From Halothiobacillus neapolitanus c2 (GTDB taxonomy: Bacteria > Pseudomonadota > Gammaproteobacteria > Halothiobacillales > Halothiobacillaceae): DNA of 64,000 nucleotides. Under the pieces are notes generated by a model. That model was not told where the DNA came from, did not search any database, and was given only the letters and a program-made list of their open reading frames with translations. Position numbers and translations under genes: made by a program. Positions 46,196 through 55,920 of the stretch are shown piece by piece; the first letter of the stretch is position 1, and every line of letters begins with the position of its first letter. The stretch is from contig NC_013422.1 of the NCBI RefSeq assembly GCF_000024765.1, forward strand, positions 310,001-374,000. Reading direction: 5' to 3'.

Positions 46196-47001
46196 TGGCC
46201 GAACGCAAAAGCGCATCTTCCACGCAGTGGCTTAGTGGTTTTCATGCTGTCGAAGCGGCCCTTCAACACGATCCGGAACGTGTGTTGTCGGTTATTTTCG
46301 AACAAGGGCGACAGGATAAGCGGGTGCAACAACTGCGTGTGCTCGCCGAGTCGCGTGGCGTATCCATCGAGGAGGCCCCCGAGAAGGTTTTCGCCGACCG
46401 CGTGCGTGCCGATCGAGAGCTGGCGCGCCACCAAGGCGTACTGGCACGCTATCAGCCCAAGCCGGCCGGCAACGAGCATGACTTGTTCGCGTTACTCGAC
46501 AATCTGGACGAGCCCGCATTCTTGCTGATTCTCGATGGCGTGACTGATCCGCACAACCTGGGTGCTTGCCTGCGCAGCGCCGAGGCTGCGGGCGTTCATG
46601 CCGTTATTTCCCCCAAGGATCGCGCGGTCGGTTTGACGCCAACCGCGCGCAAGGCTGCCTCCGGCGCCGCTGAGCGCTTGCCATTCATTCAGGTAACGAA
46701 CCTTGCGCGCACGCTTGCCGATCTCAAATCTCGCCAGATCTGGATTGTCGGTGCGGCAGGAGGTGGCATGGTCAGCTTGTATGAGTCGGATTTCGCCGCC
46801 GAGTCGGTCGCCCTTGTGATGGGTAGCGAAGGGGAAGGGTTGCGTCGTCTGACACAGGAAGGTTGCGATCAGTTGATCTTCATTCCTATGCGCCCTCCTG
46901 TCGAAAGTTTGAATGTTTCAGTGGCTGCGGCCGTTTGTCTGTTCGAGTTTCGCCGAGTGCGAGACCAAGTCATAAATCAGGCGCGAGCGCTATCCCAATA
47001 A
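46195..47001 (+). CDS. rlmB: 23S rRNA (guanosine-2'-O-)-methyltransferase RlmB
   Basis: A SPOUT-class methyltransferase that modifies G2251 in the P loop of 23S rRNA in E. coli. The 268-residue protein has the substrate-binding N-terminal domain (WLSGFHAVEAALQ) and knot motifs LDGVTDPHNLGACLRSAEAAG, GSEGEGLRRLTQ, and IPMRPPVESLNVSVAAAVCL (each read in parts). It is about 25 residues longer than the E. coli protein, mostly at the ends. The start lies in the rnr stop codon, so the two are coupled, as in many gammaproteobacteria. Confidence 0.96.
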   Translation: MAERKSASSTQWLSGFHAVEAALQHDPERVLSVIFEQGRQDKRVQQLRVLAESRGVSIEEAPEKVFADRVRADRELARHQGVLARYQPKPAGNEHDLFALLDNLDEPAFLLILDGVTDPHNLGACLRSAEAAGVHAVISPKDRAVGLTPTARKAASGAAERLPFIQVTNLARTLADLKSRQIWIVGAAGGGMVSLYESDFAAESVALVMGSEGEGLRRLTQEGCDQLIFIPMRPPVESLNVSVAAAVCLFEFRRVRDQVINQARALSQ

Positions 47002-47114
47002 CCCCGACTTCGTTAGAATGTCCGGCTATTTGATTTACATCGGGCAACCATGAATTTGTGCGTGGTTGCGCCGCATTTGTTTAGGCGATCGTTGTTCAGG
47101 AGCTTTTTGCGATC

Positions 47115-48290
47115 ATGATCTTTTCAGACCGGGTTCGCCGCGTACGTCCCTCACCGACATTGGCTGTTACCGCGAAAGCAGCTGAATTGAAGGCCCAAGG
47201 GCGAGACATTATCAGTCTCGGTGCCGGTGAGCCGGATTTCGATACCCCTGAGCCCATTCGTGCGGCCGCCATCGATGCGATCAATGCCGGTTTTACCCGC
47301 TATACCGCTGTCGAGGGGATACTGAGTCTGCGTCAAGCCATCGCCAAGCGTCTGCGTGATGATCAGGGGTTGGACTACGCGCCGAACGAGATCATTGTGT
47401 CCACAGGCGGCAAGCAAAGCATCTACAATCTGTTTCAGGCGCTGCTGAACCCGGGGGATGAAGTCATTATTGTGGCGCCTTACTGGGTTTCCTACCCGGA
47501 TATGGTGCTGCTGGCGGGTGGTGAGCCGGTCATTGTGCTTGCCGGGCAAAATCAGGGATTCAAGGTTTCGCCTGCCCAATTGGAAGCAGCGATCACCGAC
47601 AAGACCCGGATCGTCATGCTGAACAGTCCCTCCAATCCAACCGGTGTCGCGTATACGCGGGATGATTGGGCGGCCATGGCCAAGGTTTTGCGCGCGCACC
47701 CCAAGCTGCTGATCGCGACCGACGACATGTACGAAAAAATCCTCTGGGCCGATGAGTCCTTTTCGAACATTGCCATGGTTGCGCCGGACCTGAAGGCGCG
47801 AACGGTCGTGCTCAACGGGGTAAGCAAAGCCTATGCAATGACGGGTTGGCGAATCGGTTATGCGGCAGGCCCTGCCGATATCATCAAGGCGATGAACGTG
47901 ATTCAGTCGCAAAGCACCTCCGGCGCCTGCTCGATCGCGCAGGTGGCCGCGCAAGCAGCCATCGAGGGTGATCAGTCCGAAATTCGGGCCATGGTCCATT
48001 CCTTCCGGACACGGCACGATTTCGTAGTCGGTCGGCTCAATGAGATGCCCGATGTGGTCTGTCTGCCGAGCCAAGGCGCGTTTTACAGCTTCCCTGATGT
48101 GAGCGCGGTGATCGCCCGTTTGGGGTTGAAGGATGACGTGGCCTTGAGCGAAATGTTGCTTGAAAAGGCTGGCGTGGCGGTAGTGCCGGGAACTGCATTT
48201 GGCGCTCCGGGCCATATCCGCCTGAGCTATGCCACCAGTATGGGGGCATTGGATGAGGCGCTTCGCCGAATGGCTGATGTGATGGGTTGA
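47115..48290 (+). CDS. pyridoxal-phosphate aspartate aminotransferase (class I)
   Basis: A 391-residue PLP enzyme interconverting aspartate/2-oxoglutarate and oxaloacetate/glutamate. The subgroup with LGAGEPDFDTPEPI, TRYTAVEG, SPSNPTGVAY and the lysine loop VSKAYAMTGWRIGY is the one often named aatA or AAT I-gamma, which in some bacteria also handles prephenate. ATG 47115 follows CAGGAGCTTTTTGCGATC. The 113-bp upstream gap contains GCAACCA/TGGTTGC complements, possibly a leader hairpin. No operon partner is obvious; recA follows with its own gap. Confidence 0.9.
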   Translation: MIFSDRVRRVRPSPTLAVTAKAAELKAQGRDIISLGAGEPDFDTPEPIRAAAIDAINAGFTRYTAVEGILSLRQAIAKRLRDDQGLDYAPNEIIVSTGGKQSIYNLFQALLNPGDEVIIVAPYWVSYPDMVLLAGGEPVIVLAGQNQGFKVSPAQLEAAITDKTRIVMLNSPSNPTGVAYTRDDWAAMAKVLRAHPKLLIATDDMYEKILWADESFSNIAMVAPDLKARTVVLNGVSKAYAMTGWRIGYAAGPADIIKAMNVIQSQSTSGACSIAQVAAQAAIEGDQSEIRAMVHSFRTRHDFVVGRLNEMPDVVCLPSQGAFYSFPDVSAVIARLGLKDDVALSEMLLEKAGVAVVPGTAFGAPGHIRLSYATSMGALDEALRRMADVMG

Positions 48291-48361
48291 GCATAGGCTC
48301 GTCATCAGTTGCCTCCGATTTTTTAGACTTTGTAACGCAAACCAATAAATAGGTATTCCCC

Positions 48362-49411
48362 ATGGACGAAAATCGTAAGAAAGCGCTGACGGCGGCATTA
48401 AGTCAGATCGAGCGACAGTTCGGTAAAGGGGCCGTGATGCGGATGAACGACACGGCTGGTGTCGATGTGCCGGTCGTCAGTACCGGATCGATCGCACTGG
48501 ATGCCGCTCTTGGTATTGGTGGTTTGCCACGCGGCCGAGTAGTGGAAATTTATGGTCCTGAATCCTCGGGTAAAACGACACTGACACTGCAGGTGATTGC
48601 CCAGGCGCAAAAAACCGGCGGCGTATGCGCCTTCGTGGATGCGGAGCACGCACTGGATCCCACCTATGCCCAGAAGCTGGGTGTAAACGTAGATGATCTG
48701 CTGGTCAGCCAGCCGGATACGGGCGAGCAGGCACTGGAGATCACCGATATGCTGGTGCGTTCCGGCGCAGTCGACGTTGTCGTGGTTGATTCCGTCGCCG
48801 CCTTGGTCCCCAAGGCCGAGATTGAAGGCGAGATGGGCGATGCCCACGTTGGTTTGCAGGCGCGTTTGATGAGTCAGGCATTGCGCAAGTTGACCGGCAA
48901 CATCAAACGCACGAACTGCATGGTCATCTTCATCAACCAGATCCGGATGAAGATCGGCGTCAGTTATGGCAGCCCCGAGACGACAACCGGCGGCAATGCC
49001 TTGAAGTTTTACGCTTCCGTTCGCTTGGATATCCGTCGCGTCGGTGCGGTCAAGAAGGGCGAAGAGATCATCGGGAACCAGACCCGGATCAAGGTCGTGA
49101 AAAATAAAATGGCGCCCCCGTTCAAGGTGGTTGATGTGGACATTCTCTACGGAGAAGGTATTTCCCGCCTGATGGAGTTGATCGATATGGCTACCACGCA
49201 TGGCCTGATCCAGAAAGCGGGCGCGTGGTATTCCTGCGGTGACATCCGGTTGGGGCAGGGGAAGGACAACGCCCGGCAGTATTTTGTCGAGCACCCCGAA
49301 TTGGCAGATGATATCGAAGCCAAGTTGAGGGCCTCGATGCTGGCGTCGACGGGCAAAGTAGCGGTGCGTGCCTCCGAGGATGATGAGTCCTCAGCGGTGC
49401 TCGAAGACTAA
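48362..49411 (+). CDS. recA: recombinase RecA
   Basis: A 349-residue recombinase and LexA co-protease. The Walker A GPESSGKT is at 65-72, followed by [12 protein letters not shown], the L1 and L2 loop regions ([27 protein letters not shown]) and an acidic C-terminal tail. The 71-bp gap upstream shows no E. coli-type SOS box. recX follows after 15 bases in the same reading frame, as is usual for this regulator pair. Confidence 0.99.
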   Translation: MDENRKKALTAALSQIERQFGKGAVMRMNDTAGVDVPVVSTGSIALDAALGIGGLPRGRVVEIYGPESSGKTTLTLQVIAQAQKTGGVCAFVDAEHALDPTYAQKLGVNVDDLLVSQPDTGEQALEITDMLVRSGAVDVVVVDSVAALVPKAEIEGEMGDAHVGLQARLMSQALRKLTGNIKRTNCMVIFINQIRMKIGVSYGSPETTTGGNALKFYASVRLDIRRVGAVKKGEEIIGNQTRIKVVKNKMAPPFKVVDVDILYGEGISRLMELIDMATTHGLIQKAGAWYSCGDIRLGQGKDNARQYFVEHPELADDIEAKLRASMLASTGKVAVRASEDDESSAVLED

Positions 49412-49426
49412 TCCAGCGGTCACGTT

Positions 49427-49933
49427 TTGGCTTGGCATTGGCAGGCGAAGGCACAAGAGGATAAAACCGACGCCGCCAAAATCGAGAAAGTGGCGGTGGG
49501 CTTGCTGGCCCGCCGTGAGCATAGTGCGTTCGAATTGCAGCGAAAGCTGTCGCAGCGCGGTTTTGATTCCCTAGTCATCGATGATGTGATCAGCCGATTG
49601 GCCGAGCAGGGCTGGCAGTCGGATGCTCGTTATGCAGAAGCTTATGTACGGATGAGGGTCGAGCGCGGCTATGGGCGTGAGTCCATCCGTGCCGAACTCG
49701 GTCAGCGCGGGGTTGCGCGTGCCGTGATCCAGACCGCGCTGGATGAAGCCGATATCGATTGGTTGGCCTGTGCAAAAAGGCAGATCCACCGGCACTATCA
49801 TGCTGCTCCCGATGGGCATGATGACCAATTGCGCCGTTATCGACATCTTCTGTCGCGTGGTTTTACGCCCGAGCAATCGCGAATAGCCAGCGGGCAATGG
49901 CGTGATGCCGAGGGCATGGATGATGCCTTTTAA
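49427..49933 (+). CDS. recX: regulatory protein RecX
   Basis: RecX inhibits RecA filament extension. The 168-residue all-helical protein has GLLARREHSAFELQRKLSQRGF, the RYAEAYVRMRVERGYG segment, and a C-terminal RYRHLLSRGFTPEQ. It is read from TTG 49427, 15 bases after recA and in the same frame. No ATG precedes the conserved region, and a read-through RecA-RecX fusion would need suppression of the TAA at 49409. Confidence 0.9.
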   Translation: MAWHWQAKAQEDKTDAAKIEKVAVGLLARREHSAFELQRKLSQRGFDSLVIDDVISRLAEQGWQSDARYAEAYVRMRVERGYGRESIRAELGQRGVARAVIQTALDEADIDWLACAKRQIHRHYHAAPDGHDDQLRRYRHLLSRGFTPEQSRIASGQWRDAEGMDDAF

Positions 49934-50103
49934 TTACTGCTTTTGTGGCTGGAAAGCCGACCGCCAGATTCCGGTGGCCGCATGGCGGATATCTTCTTTG
50001 GAAGCGGTTTTCGCTGTAACCGCCACGATGGGTCATCGACTTATCACCGCTTTCCGTTACACTCGCGCTCAACACCGTTTTACTTTTTGATTTCGTGACA
50101 TTT

Positions 50104-52722
50104 ATGATGAAAACCACTGCTGAGTTGCGCACTGCTTTCCTGGAATTTTTTAACCAGCGAGGGCACGAGATTGTGCCGTCTTCCTCGCTTATTCCTGCTC
50201 ACGACCCCACCCTGCTGTTCACGAATGCCGGTATGGTCCAGTTCAAGGATGCGTTCCTGGGGCTGGAACATCGGGCGAATCCGCGCGCTGTCTCTTGTCA
50301 ACGTTGCGTGCGCGCCGGTGGTAAGCACAACGATCTCGAAAATGTGGGTTATACCGCGCGGCATCACACATTCTTCGAGATGCTGGGTAATTTCAGCTTT
50401 GGGGATTACTTCAAGCCCGAGGCTATTCGCTATGGCTGGGATTTTCTCACTCAAGTATTGAAGCTGCCTGCCGATCGCCTGCTCGTGACCGTCTATCAAA
50501 CCGATGACGAGGCCTACGCCATTTGGCGTGATGAAATCGGCTTGCCGGAAGAAAAGGTTCTGCGGATCGGCGATAAGCCCAGCGGTGGTTCCGATAACTT
50601 CTGGCAGATGGGTGATACCGGCCCGTGCGGACCATGCACCGAAATTTTCTATGACCACGGCGCGCACATCCCCGGTGGCCCACCGGGCTCTGCCGATGAA
50701 GACGGCGACCGCTTTATCGAAATCTGGAACATCGTGTTCATGCAATACGATCGGACGGTCGATGGTCAGCTTCATCCCTTGCCGAAACCATCCGTGGATA
50801 CCGGCATGGGTATCGAGCGTCTGGCGGCAATTTTGCAGGGCGGACACAGTAATTACGACATCGATATCTTCCGCCATCTGATTACCGCAGCGCAGGCCGT
50901 GACGGGCGCGGCCGACCAGAAGTCGAGTTCCCTCAAAGTCTTGGCGGATCATATTCGATCCTGTGCCTTCTTGATCGTCGATGGCGTTCGTCCCGGCAAT
51001 GAGGGGCGTGACTACGTTCTGCGCCGAATCATCCGCCGGGCCGCGCGTCACGGGCACAAGCTTGGCGTGGACGAACCGTTTTTCTACCGATTGGTTGCGC
51101 CTCTGGTTGAGGTGATGGGGCCGGCTTATTCCGAATTGGCAAATGCTCAGGCTGAAGTGGCACGTGTGCTGCGTCAGGAAGAGGAGCGGTTCCTGCAGAC
51201 TCTGGCATCCGGGATGCAGGTTCTGGAAACCGAACTGGCCGATATGACGCCGGGGGGCACCATTCCGGGTGAGGTGGTATTCAAACTCTATGACACCCAC
51301 GGTTTCCCATTCGATTTGACTGCCGACATTGCCCGCGAACGCGGGCTGGTTCTGGATGAATCCGGCTTTGAACACGCGATGGCCGAGCGGCGGGCGCAAT
51401 CACGGGCGGCCAGCCAGTTCGCCCAGCAAACACACGTGCTGGAAATCGAAACACCGACCTGCTTTGAAGGCTACGCGCAAGATAAGGCGCAGGGCGCACT
51501 GATCGCTATCGTGCACGATGGCGAGCAGATCGATGTGCTTGAAGCCGGGCAGTCGGGCGCGCTGGTGCTCGATCACACGCCTTTTTATGCCGAGTCCGGC
51601 GGTCAGGTAGGCGACACCGGCGTCATTACCACGGCAGGTGGGCGTTTTGTGGTGACGGATACCCAGAAGCAGGGTGCGAATTTCCTGCACCTGGGTGAGG
51701 TGATCGAGGGGCGTGTTGCACTCGGCGACGTGGCTGATGCCCAAATTGATGTCGAACGTCGTCACAGCATTCGGCTGAATCACTCTGCCACGCATTTGTT
51801 GCACGCCGCGTTGCGTCAGGTGCTTGGCACCCATGTCCACCAGAAAGGCTCGCGTGTCGGTGCCGAATCGTTGCGGTTCGATTTTTCTCAATCCGAGCCG
51901 ATTACCGACGCCCAGTTGCGTGAAATCGAACGTATCGTCAATGCGCAGATTCGCGAGAACCATTCGGTTGAAACGCGTGAAATGCCCGTCGACGAAGCGC
52001 GTGCGGCCGGTGCTATGGCGCTATTCGGTGAAAAATATGGCGATGTGGTGCGGGTTGTCACCATGGGGCCATTTTCAATGGAACTGTGTGGCGGCACGCA
52101 TGCGCGTCGCGGCGGCGATATCGGCTTGATCAAGATTGTTAGCGAAAGCGGTGTGGCCTCGGGTGTTCGCCGGATCGAGGCAGTCACGGGTGCTTCCGCG
52201 CTTGCCGTGTTGGAACAGACCGATGACGCCTTGGCCGAAATTGCGAGCATGGTGCGCGGCTCGCGTCAGGATGCGGTCAGTCGCGTCAGTCAGGTGATCG
52301 AACGAGCGCGGCAACTCGAGCGAGAACTGGCCGAAATCAAAGCCAAGCAGGCCGCAGAGGCGGGGGGCGATTTACTGACCACCGCCGTGGCAATGGGCGA
52401 TGTGAACTATCTGGTTGCCGAGTTGCCTGATGCTGATGTCAATACCTTGCGGGACACGGTGGATCAACTCAAGAACAAGTTGGGTACTTCCGCCGTAATG
52501 CTGGCGAGCGTCGAGGATGGAAAGGTTCGTCTGATTGCAGGTGTCAGCAAAGACCTCACCGGACGCATCAAAGCAGGTGACTGGGTCAATGTTGCCGCTC
52601 AGATCGTGGGCGGAAAGGGCGGTGGGCGCCCGGACATGGCCCAGGCGGGTGGTCCGGATTCTGCACAATTGCCGGCGGCGATGGAAGCTGCTCGTGCCTG
52701 GATGAAGAAGCAGTTGAGTTAA
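50104..52722 (+). CDS. alaS: alanine--tRNA ligase
   Basis: A 873-residue class II synthetase. The aminoacylation core has [18 protein letters not shown] and the tRNA-recognition domain follows. The editing domain has the zinc set HSATHLLH plus [13 protein letters not shown], and the C-Ala domain ends with [18 protein letters not shown] 50104 is chosen; ATG 50107 and GTG 50095 are alternatives with equally weak binding sites. The order recA-recX-alaS-lysC-csrA is conserved in gammaproteobacteria. Confidence 0.98.
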   Translation: MMKTTAELRTAFLEFFNQRGHEIVPSSSLIPAHDPTLLFTNAGMVQFKDAFLGLEHRANPRAVSCQRCVRAGGKHNDLENVGYTARHHTFFEMLGNFSFGDYFKPEAIRYGWDFLTQVLKLPADRLLVTVYQTDDEAYAIWRDEIGLPEEKVLRIGDKPSGGSDNFWQMGDTGPCGPCTEIFYDHGAHIPGGPPGSADEDGDRFIEIWNIVFMQYDRTVDGQLHPLPKPSVDTGMGIERLAAILQGGHSNYDIDIFRHLITAAQAVTGAADQKSSSLKVLADHIRSCAFLIVDGVRPGNEGRDYVLRRIIRRAARHGHKLGVDEPFFYRLVAPLVEVMGPAYSELANAQAEVARVLRQEEERFLQTLASGMQVLETELADMTPGGTIPGEVVFKLYDTHGFPFDLTADIARERGLVLDESGFEHAMAERRAQSRAASQFAQQTHVLEIETPTCFEGYAQDKAQGALIAIVHDGEQIDVLEAGQSGALVLDHTPFYAESGGQVGDTGVITTAGGRFVVTDTQKQGANFLHLGEVIEGRVALGDVADAQIDVERRHSIRLNHSATHLLHAALRQVLGTHVHQKGSRVGAESLRFDFSQSEPITDAQLREIERIVNAQIRENHSVETREMPVDEARAAGAMALFGEKYGDVVRVVTMGPFSMELCGGTHARRGGDIGLIKIVSESGVASGVRRIEAVTGASALAVLEQTDDALAEIASMVRGSRQDAVSRVSQVIERARQLERELAEIKAKQAAEAGGDLLTTAVAMGDVNYLVAELPDADVNTLRDTVDQLKNKLGTSAVMLASVEDGKVRLIAGVSKDLTGRIKAGDWVNVAAQIVGGKGGGRPDMAQAGGPDSAQLPAAMEAARAWMKKQLS

Positions 52723-52830
52723 TTGTTTCTGCCATGGGCATTATTGGCTTCGGCTCTCATGCGATCGCTTTCCTCTAATGAAGAGCTGACCGCTCTTGTT
52801 ACAACTTGATGCGTGCAGTTGACCGCCGAT

Positions 52831-52858
52831 TTGGTTAGAATGAAAGGCTATTTATAAT
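52831..52858 (+). promoter_or_regulatory. candidate promoter of lysC
   Basis: TTGGTT and a perfect TATAAT are spaced by 16 bp. Transcription would begin near 52865, inside the hairpin at 52861-52889. Confidence 0.5.
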
Positions 52859-52860
52859 TT

Positions 52861-52889
52861 TTAGAAGCGGATCGAATAGCCGCTTCTAA
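52861..52889 (+). promoter_or_regulatory. perfect 10-bp hairpin in the lysC leader
   Basis: TTAGAAGCGG and CCGCTTCTAA are exact complements around a nine-base loop, 32 bases before the lysC start. It is too small for a lysine riboswitch. It could stabilise the 5' end of the mRNA or be a protein-binding site. Confidence 0.55.
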
Positions 52890-52921
52890 CAAACTGCCTA
52901 AGGGAAGCGAACGGTACGTTC

Positions 52922-54154
52922 ATGGCTTTAATCGTCCAAAAATATGGTGGCACTTCTGTCGGAAGTGTAGAGCGCATCGGTGCTGTTGCTGACCGGGTCA
53001 TTCGTACATGCCGAGCGGGTCATGATGTCGTGGTTGTTGTTTCGGCGATGAGTGGCGAAACCAACCGCCTGCTTGATCTGGCCAAGCAGCTTCAAGCCCG
53101 ACCTAACGAGCGCGAGTTGGACGCACTTGTTTCCACGGGGGAGCAAGTGACGACGGCATTGCTTTCTATGGCGTTGCTGCAGCGCGGTCAAGACGCTCGT
53201 TCGTACACCGGCGCGCAAGTGAAAATAACGACGAACAGCGCCTTCAACAAGGCGCGCATTCAATCAATCGATACTCAAGCGGTAATGGGTGATCTCGCTG
53301 CCGGGCGTGTGGTGGTGGTTGCCGGTTTCCAGGGTGTTAATGAAAAGGGCGATATCACCACGTTGGGACGTGGCGGTTCCGATACCTCTGCCGTAGCCAT
53401 TGCCGCCGCATTGAATGCCGATGAATGCCAGATTTATACCGATGTTGATGGCGTCTACACCACCGATCCTCGCGTCGAGCCGCGCGCCCGCCGCCTCGAC
53501 CGCATCACGTTCGAAGAAATGCTGGAGATGGCCAGCTCCGGATCTAAGGTGCTGCAAATCCGCTCTGTGGAATTTGCCGGAAAATATAATGTCCCATTGC
53601 GGGTGCTGTCGTCTTTTTCTGATGGCGCCGGGACACTGATTACGATGGAGGATGACGTTGTGGAACAGGCCGTGATTTCGGGTATCGCCTTCAATCGTGA
53701 TGAGGCTCAACTGACGGTTAAAGGCGTACCAGATAGCCCAGGTATTGCCTATGCTATTTTGGGGCCTGTGGCCGAGGCCAATATCGAAGTCGACATGATT
53801 TTGCAGAATATGGGCGCGGATAACACCACCGATTTTACTTTTACCGTGCAGCATGTGGATTACGAAAAGACGCTGGACATTGTCCGTGTGCAGGCAGAAG
53901 CATTGGGCGCGCGCGAAGTTTCGGGTAATCCTAAAATCGTCAAAGTTTCGGTGGTTGGGGTCGGAATGCGCTCCCATGCCGGCATTGCTGCGAAAATGTT
54001 CAAAGTGCTTGCAGACGAAAAAATCAATATTCGCATGATCTCGACGTCAGAAATCAAGATTTCAGTCGTTGTCGATGACAAATACCTCGAGTTGGCGGTA
54101 CGTACGTTGCATGATGCGTTTGAATTGGATGCACCAAGTGCCTTGATCGGCTAA
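52922..54154 (+). CDS. lysC: aspartate kinase
   Basis: A 410-residue first enzyme of the aspartate pathway (lysine, threonine, methionine, diaminopimelate). It has the catalytic start KYGGTSVGSVERI, GRGGSDTSAVAIA and the YTDVDGVYTTDPR segment. Two ACT domains in the last 150 residues (GIAYAILGPVAEANIEVDMI; GVGMRSHAGIAAKMF) provide feedback control. It is a monofunctional kinase with no homoserine dehydrogenase. It is 199 bp after alaS, with its own promoter candidate and leader hairpin. Confidence 0.97.
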   Translation: MALIVQKYGGTSVGSVERIGAVADRVIRTCRAGHDVVVVVSAMSGETNRLLDLAKQLQARPNERELDALVSTGEQVTTALLSMALLQRGQDARSYTGAQVKITTNSAFNKARIQSIDTQAVMGDLAAGRVVVVAGFQGVNEKGDITTLGRGGSDTSAVAIAAALNADECQIYTDVDGVYTTDPRVEPRARRLDRITFEEMLEMASSGSKVLQIRSVEFAGKYNVPLRVLSSFSDGAGTLITMEDDVVEQAVISGIAFNRDEAQLTVKGVPDSPGIAYAILGPVAEANIEVDMILQNMGADNTTDFTFTVQHVDYEKTLDIVRVQAEALGAREVSGNPKIVKVSVVGVGMRSHAGIAAKMFKVLADEKINIRMISTSEIKISVVVDDKYLELAVRTLHDAFELDAPSALIG

Positions 54155-54232
54155 ATTAAACAAAGAACAAAAATTTATATATTCGGACGTCGCCCTGTTA
54201 GCGGATGTTCTCGAAATAAGGAGTGTTGACTC

Positions 54233-54448
54233 ATGTTGATATTAACGCGTCGCATTGGGGAAGTTTTGCGGGTCGGTGATGAAGTTTCCATCACTGTTCT
54301 CGGTATCAAGGGCAATCAGGTTCGAATTGGTATTGACGCGCCAAAAGACGTGTCTGTGCACCGAGAGGAAATCTATCAGCGGATTAAAAACGAGGGGCAT
54401 AGTCAGGAAGATGGCGTCTCAGGTCAGCAGTCCTCTGTGGAAGAATAA
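54233..54448 (+). CDS. csrA: carbon storage regulator CsrA
   Basis: A 71-residue dimeric RNA-binding protein that represses or stabilises mRNAs by binding GGA motifs. [17 protein letters not shown] and the RNA-contact residues Arg44-region [12 protein letters not shown] are conserved. The C-terminal tail (about 15 residues, Ser/Gln/Glu-rich) is variable. The ribosome binding site AAGGAG itself contains a GGA, which would allow autorepression, as known in E. coli. It is followed by a clear terminator. Confidence 0.97.
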   Translation: MLILTRRIGEVLRVGDEVSITVLGIKGNQVRIGIDAPKDVSVHREEIYQRIKNEGHSQEDGVSGQQSSVEE

Positions 54449-54469
54449 TTCCGCCCACCCTAAATGAAC

Positions 54470-54493
54470 AAAGCCGACAATCGAGTCGGCTTT
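54470..54493 (+). terminator. terminator after csrA
   Basis: AAAGCCGAC and GTCGGCTTT form a 9-bp stem around AATCGA, followed by CTGCTTT. It separates csrA from the ammonium transporter gene. Confidence 0.8.
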
Positions 54494-54524
54494 CTGCTTT
54501 CAAGATTCTGCAATAGGTTTATTC

Positions 54525-55724
54525 ATGGAAACTGCGTCGCTTGTCAGTGCCGTCGATGTGTTATTCGTGCTATCCGGTGCGATTATGGTCCTGGCAATGC
54601 ATGCCGGTTTTGCTTTTCTCGAAGTGGGCACCGTACGCCGCAAAAATCAGGTCAATGCCTTGGCCAAAATAATGGCTGACTTTGCCGTATCCGCGATCGC
54701 CTATTTCTTCATTGGCTATTTTGTCGCCTACCACATCGATTTCTGGTCATCGGCGAGCCAATTAACGGCAGACCATGGTCATGAACTGGTCAAATTCTTC
54801 TTCCTTTTGACCTTCGCTGCCGCCATTCCCGCCATCATTTCGGGCGGCATTGCCGAACGTGCCCGTTTTTATCCGCAGCTTGCGGCAACATTCCTTCTGG
54901 TCTCGCTCGTCTACCCTTTTTATGAGGGCCTGATCTGGAATGGCAACTTCGGCTTTCAAGCCTGGCTGACCCACCAGTTTGGCGCGGCATTCCACGATTA
55001 TGCCGGTTCCATGGTGGTGCACGGCATGGGCGGCTGGATCGCAATTGCGGCGGTGCTGCTTCTCGGCCCGCGGCATGGCCGCTATGGCAAGAATGGTGAA
55101 ATATTCGCCCATCCGCCTTCCAACATTCCCTTCCTCGCATTAGGTTCATGGATACTGGCCGTGGGTTGGTTCGGCTTCAACGTCATGTCCGCGCAGAATA
55201 TTGCCGGCATATCGGGGCTGGTCGCCGTCAATTCGCTTATGGCCATGGTGGGCGGCATTCTCTCAGCGCTTGTGGTTGGGCGGAACGATCCGGGATTTTT
55301 GCACAACGGCCCGTTAGCTGGTTTGGTCGCCGTGTGTGCGGGTTCGGATGTCATGCACCCTGTAGGCGCATTGGTCACGGGATTGATCGCTGGCGGTTTG
55401 TTCGTCTGGTTGTTCACCTTCGTGCAGAATCGGCTGAAAATCGACGACGTGCTTGGTGTCTGGTCACTGCACGGCGTTTGCGGACTTTGGGGCGCTCTTG
55501 CGGCAGGTATATTCGGTCTTAAAGCCCTGGGCGGCGTTGGTGGTGTGAGTTTCATCTCGCAATTTATCGGAAGCGCCGTGGCAATTGCAGTGGCCCTGGG
55601 CGCCGGTTTCGTCATTTACGGCATGCTTAAGCTTTTCATTGGCATTCGACTGACCGAAGAACAGGAGTACGAGGGTGCGGATTTGACTGTTCACCGTATT
55701 TCCGCCACCCCGAAGTACGATTAG
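54525..55724 (+). CDS. amt: ammonium transporter
   Basis: A 399-residue Amt/MEP/Rh channel of the inner membrane with about eleven spans. The twin pore histidines are in DYAGSMVVHGMGGW and WSLHGVCGLWG. The start FLEVGTVRRKNQVNALAKI lies in the first loop, and GFNVMSAQNIAGISG is another family segment. There is no signal-type extension and no glnK next to it, although amt is usually paired with that PII gene. It is followed by the promoter of tRNA-Ser. Confidence 0.95.
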   Translation: METASLVSAVDVLFVLSGAIMVLAMHAGFAFLEVGTVRRKNQVNALAKIMADFAVSAIAYFFIGYFVAYHIDFWSSASQLTADHGHELVKFFFLLTFAAAIPAIISGGIAERARFYPQLAATFLLVSLVYPFYEGLIWNGNFGFQAWLTHQFGAAFHDYAGSMVVHGMGGWIAIAAVLLLGPRHGRYGKNGEIFAHPPSNIPFLALGSWILAVGWFGFNVMSAQNIAGISGLVAVNSLMAMVGGILSALVVGRNDPGFLHNGPLAGLVAVCAGSDVMHPVGALVTGLIAGGLFVWLFTFVQNRLKIDDVLGVWSLHGVCGLWGALAAGIFGLKALGGVGGVSFISQFIGSAVAIAVALGAGFVIYGMLKLFIGIRLTEEQEYEGADLTVHRISATPKYD

Positions 55725-55752
55725 CTCAAAAGCCAATCCACCACAAATCCCG

Positions 55753-55781
55753 TTGCGCCCAAGGCGCTTAGCCGATAGAAT
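55753..55781 (+). promoter_or_regulatory. promoter of tRNA-Ser
   Basis: TTGCGC and TAGAAT are spaced by 17 bp with a GC-rich discriminator (GCACGCCCG) next to the tRNA start, resembling the promoter at 9033. Confidence 0.7.
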
Positions 55782-55791
55782 GCACGCCCGT

Positions 55792-55881
55792 GGAGAAATG
55801 GCCGAGTGGCTGAAGGCGCACCCCTGCTAAGGGTGTATAGGGGAAACTCTATCGAGGGTTCGAATCCCTCTTTCTCCGCCA
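55792..55881 (+). tRNA. tRNA-Ser (anticodon GCT)
   Basis: A 90-base class II tRNA: acceptor GGAGAAA/TTTCTCC, anticodon loop CTGCTAA, long variable arm TATAGGGGAAACTCTATC, TTCGAAT T-loop and an encoded CCA. Everything to its right is accessory DNA, so its 3' half is a likely integration site; the tRNA itself is complete. Confidence 0.97.
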
Positions 55882-55896
55882 CCAATGCTAATTAAG

Positions 55897-55920
55897 CCCA
55901 TGATTTCATGGGTTTTTTTG
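55897..55920 (+). terminator. terminator of tRNA-Ser
   Basis: CCCATGA and TCATGGG form a stem around TT, followed by seven T residues, 16 bases after the tRNA. Confidence 0.9.

Noticed and set aside
49409..49429. A RecA-RecX read-through fusion
   Set aside because: The two are in the same frame, but a TAA separates them and a TTG start follows 15 bases later; separate translation is the simpler reading.
52723..52921. A lysine riboswitch before lysC
   Set aside because: The gap is under 200 bp and shows one simple hairpin, not the five-helix junction of the lysine class.
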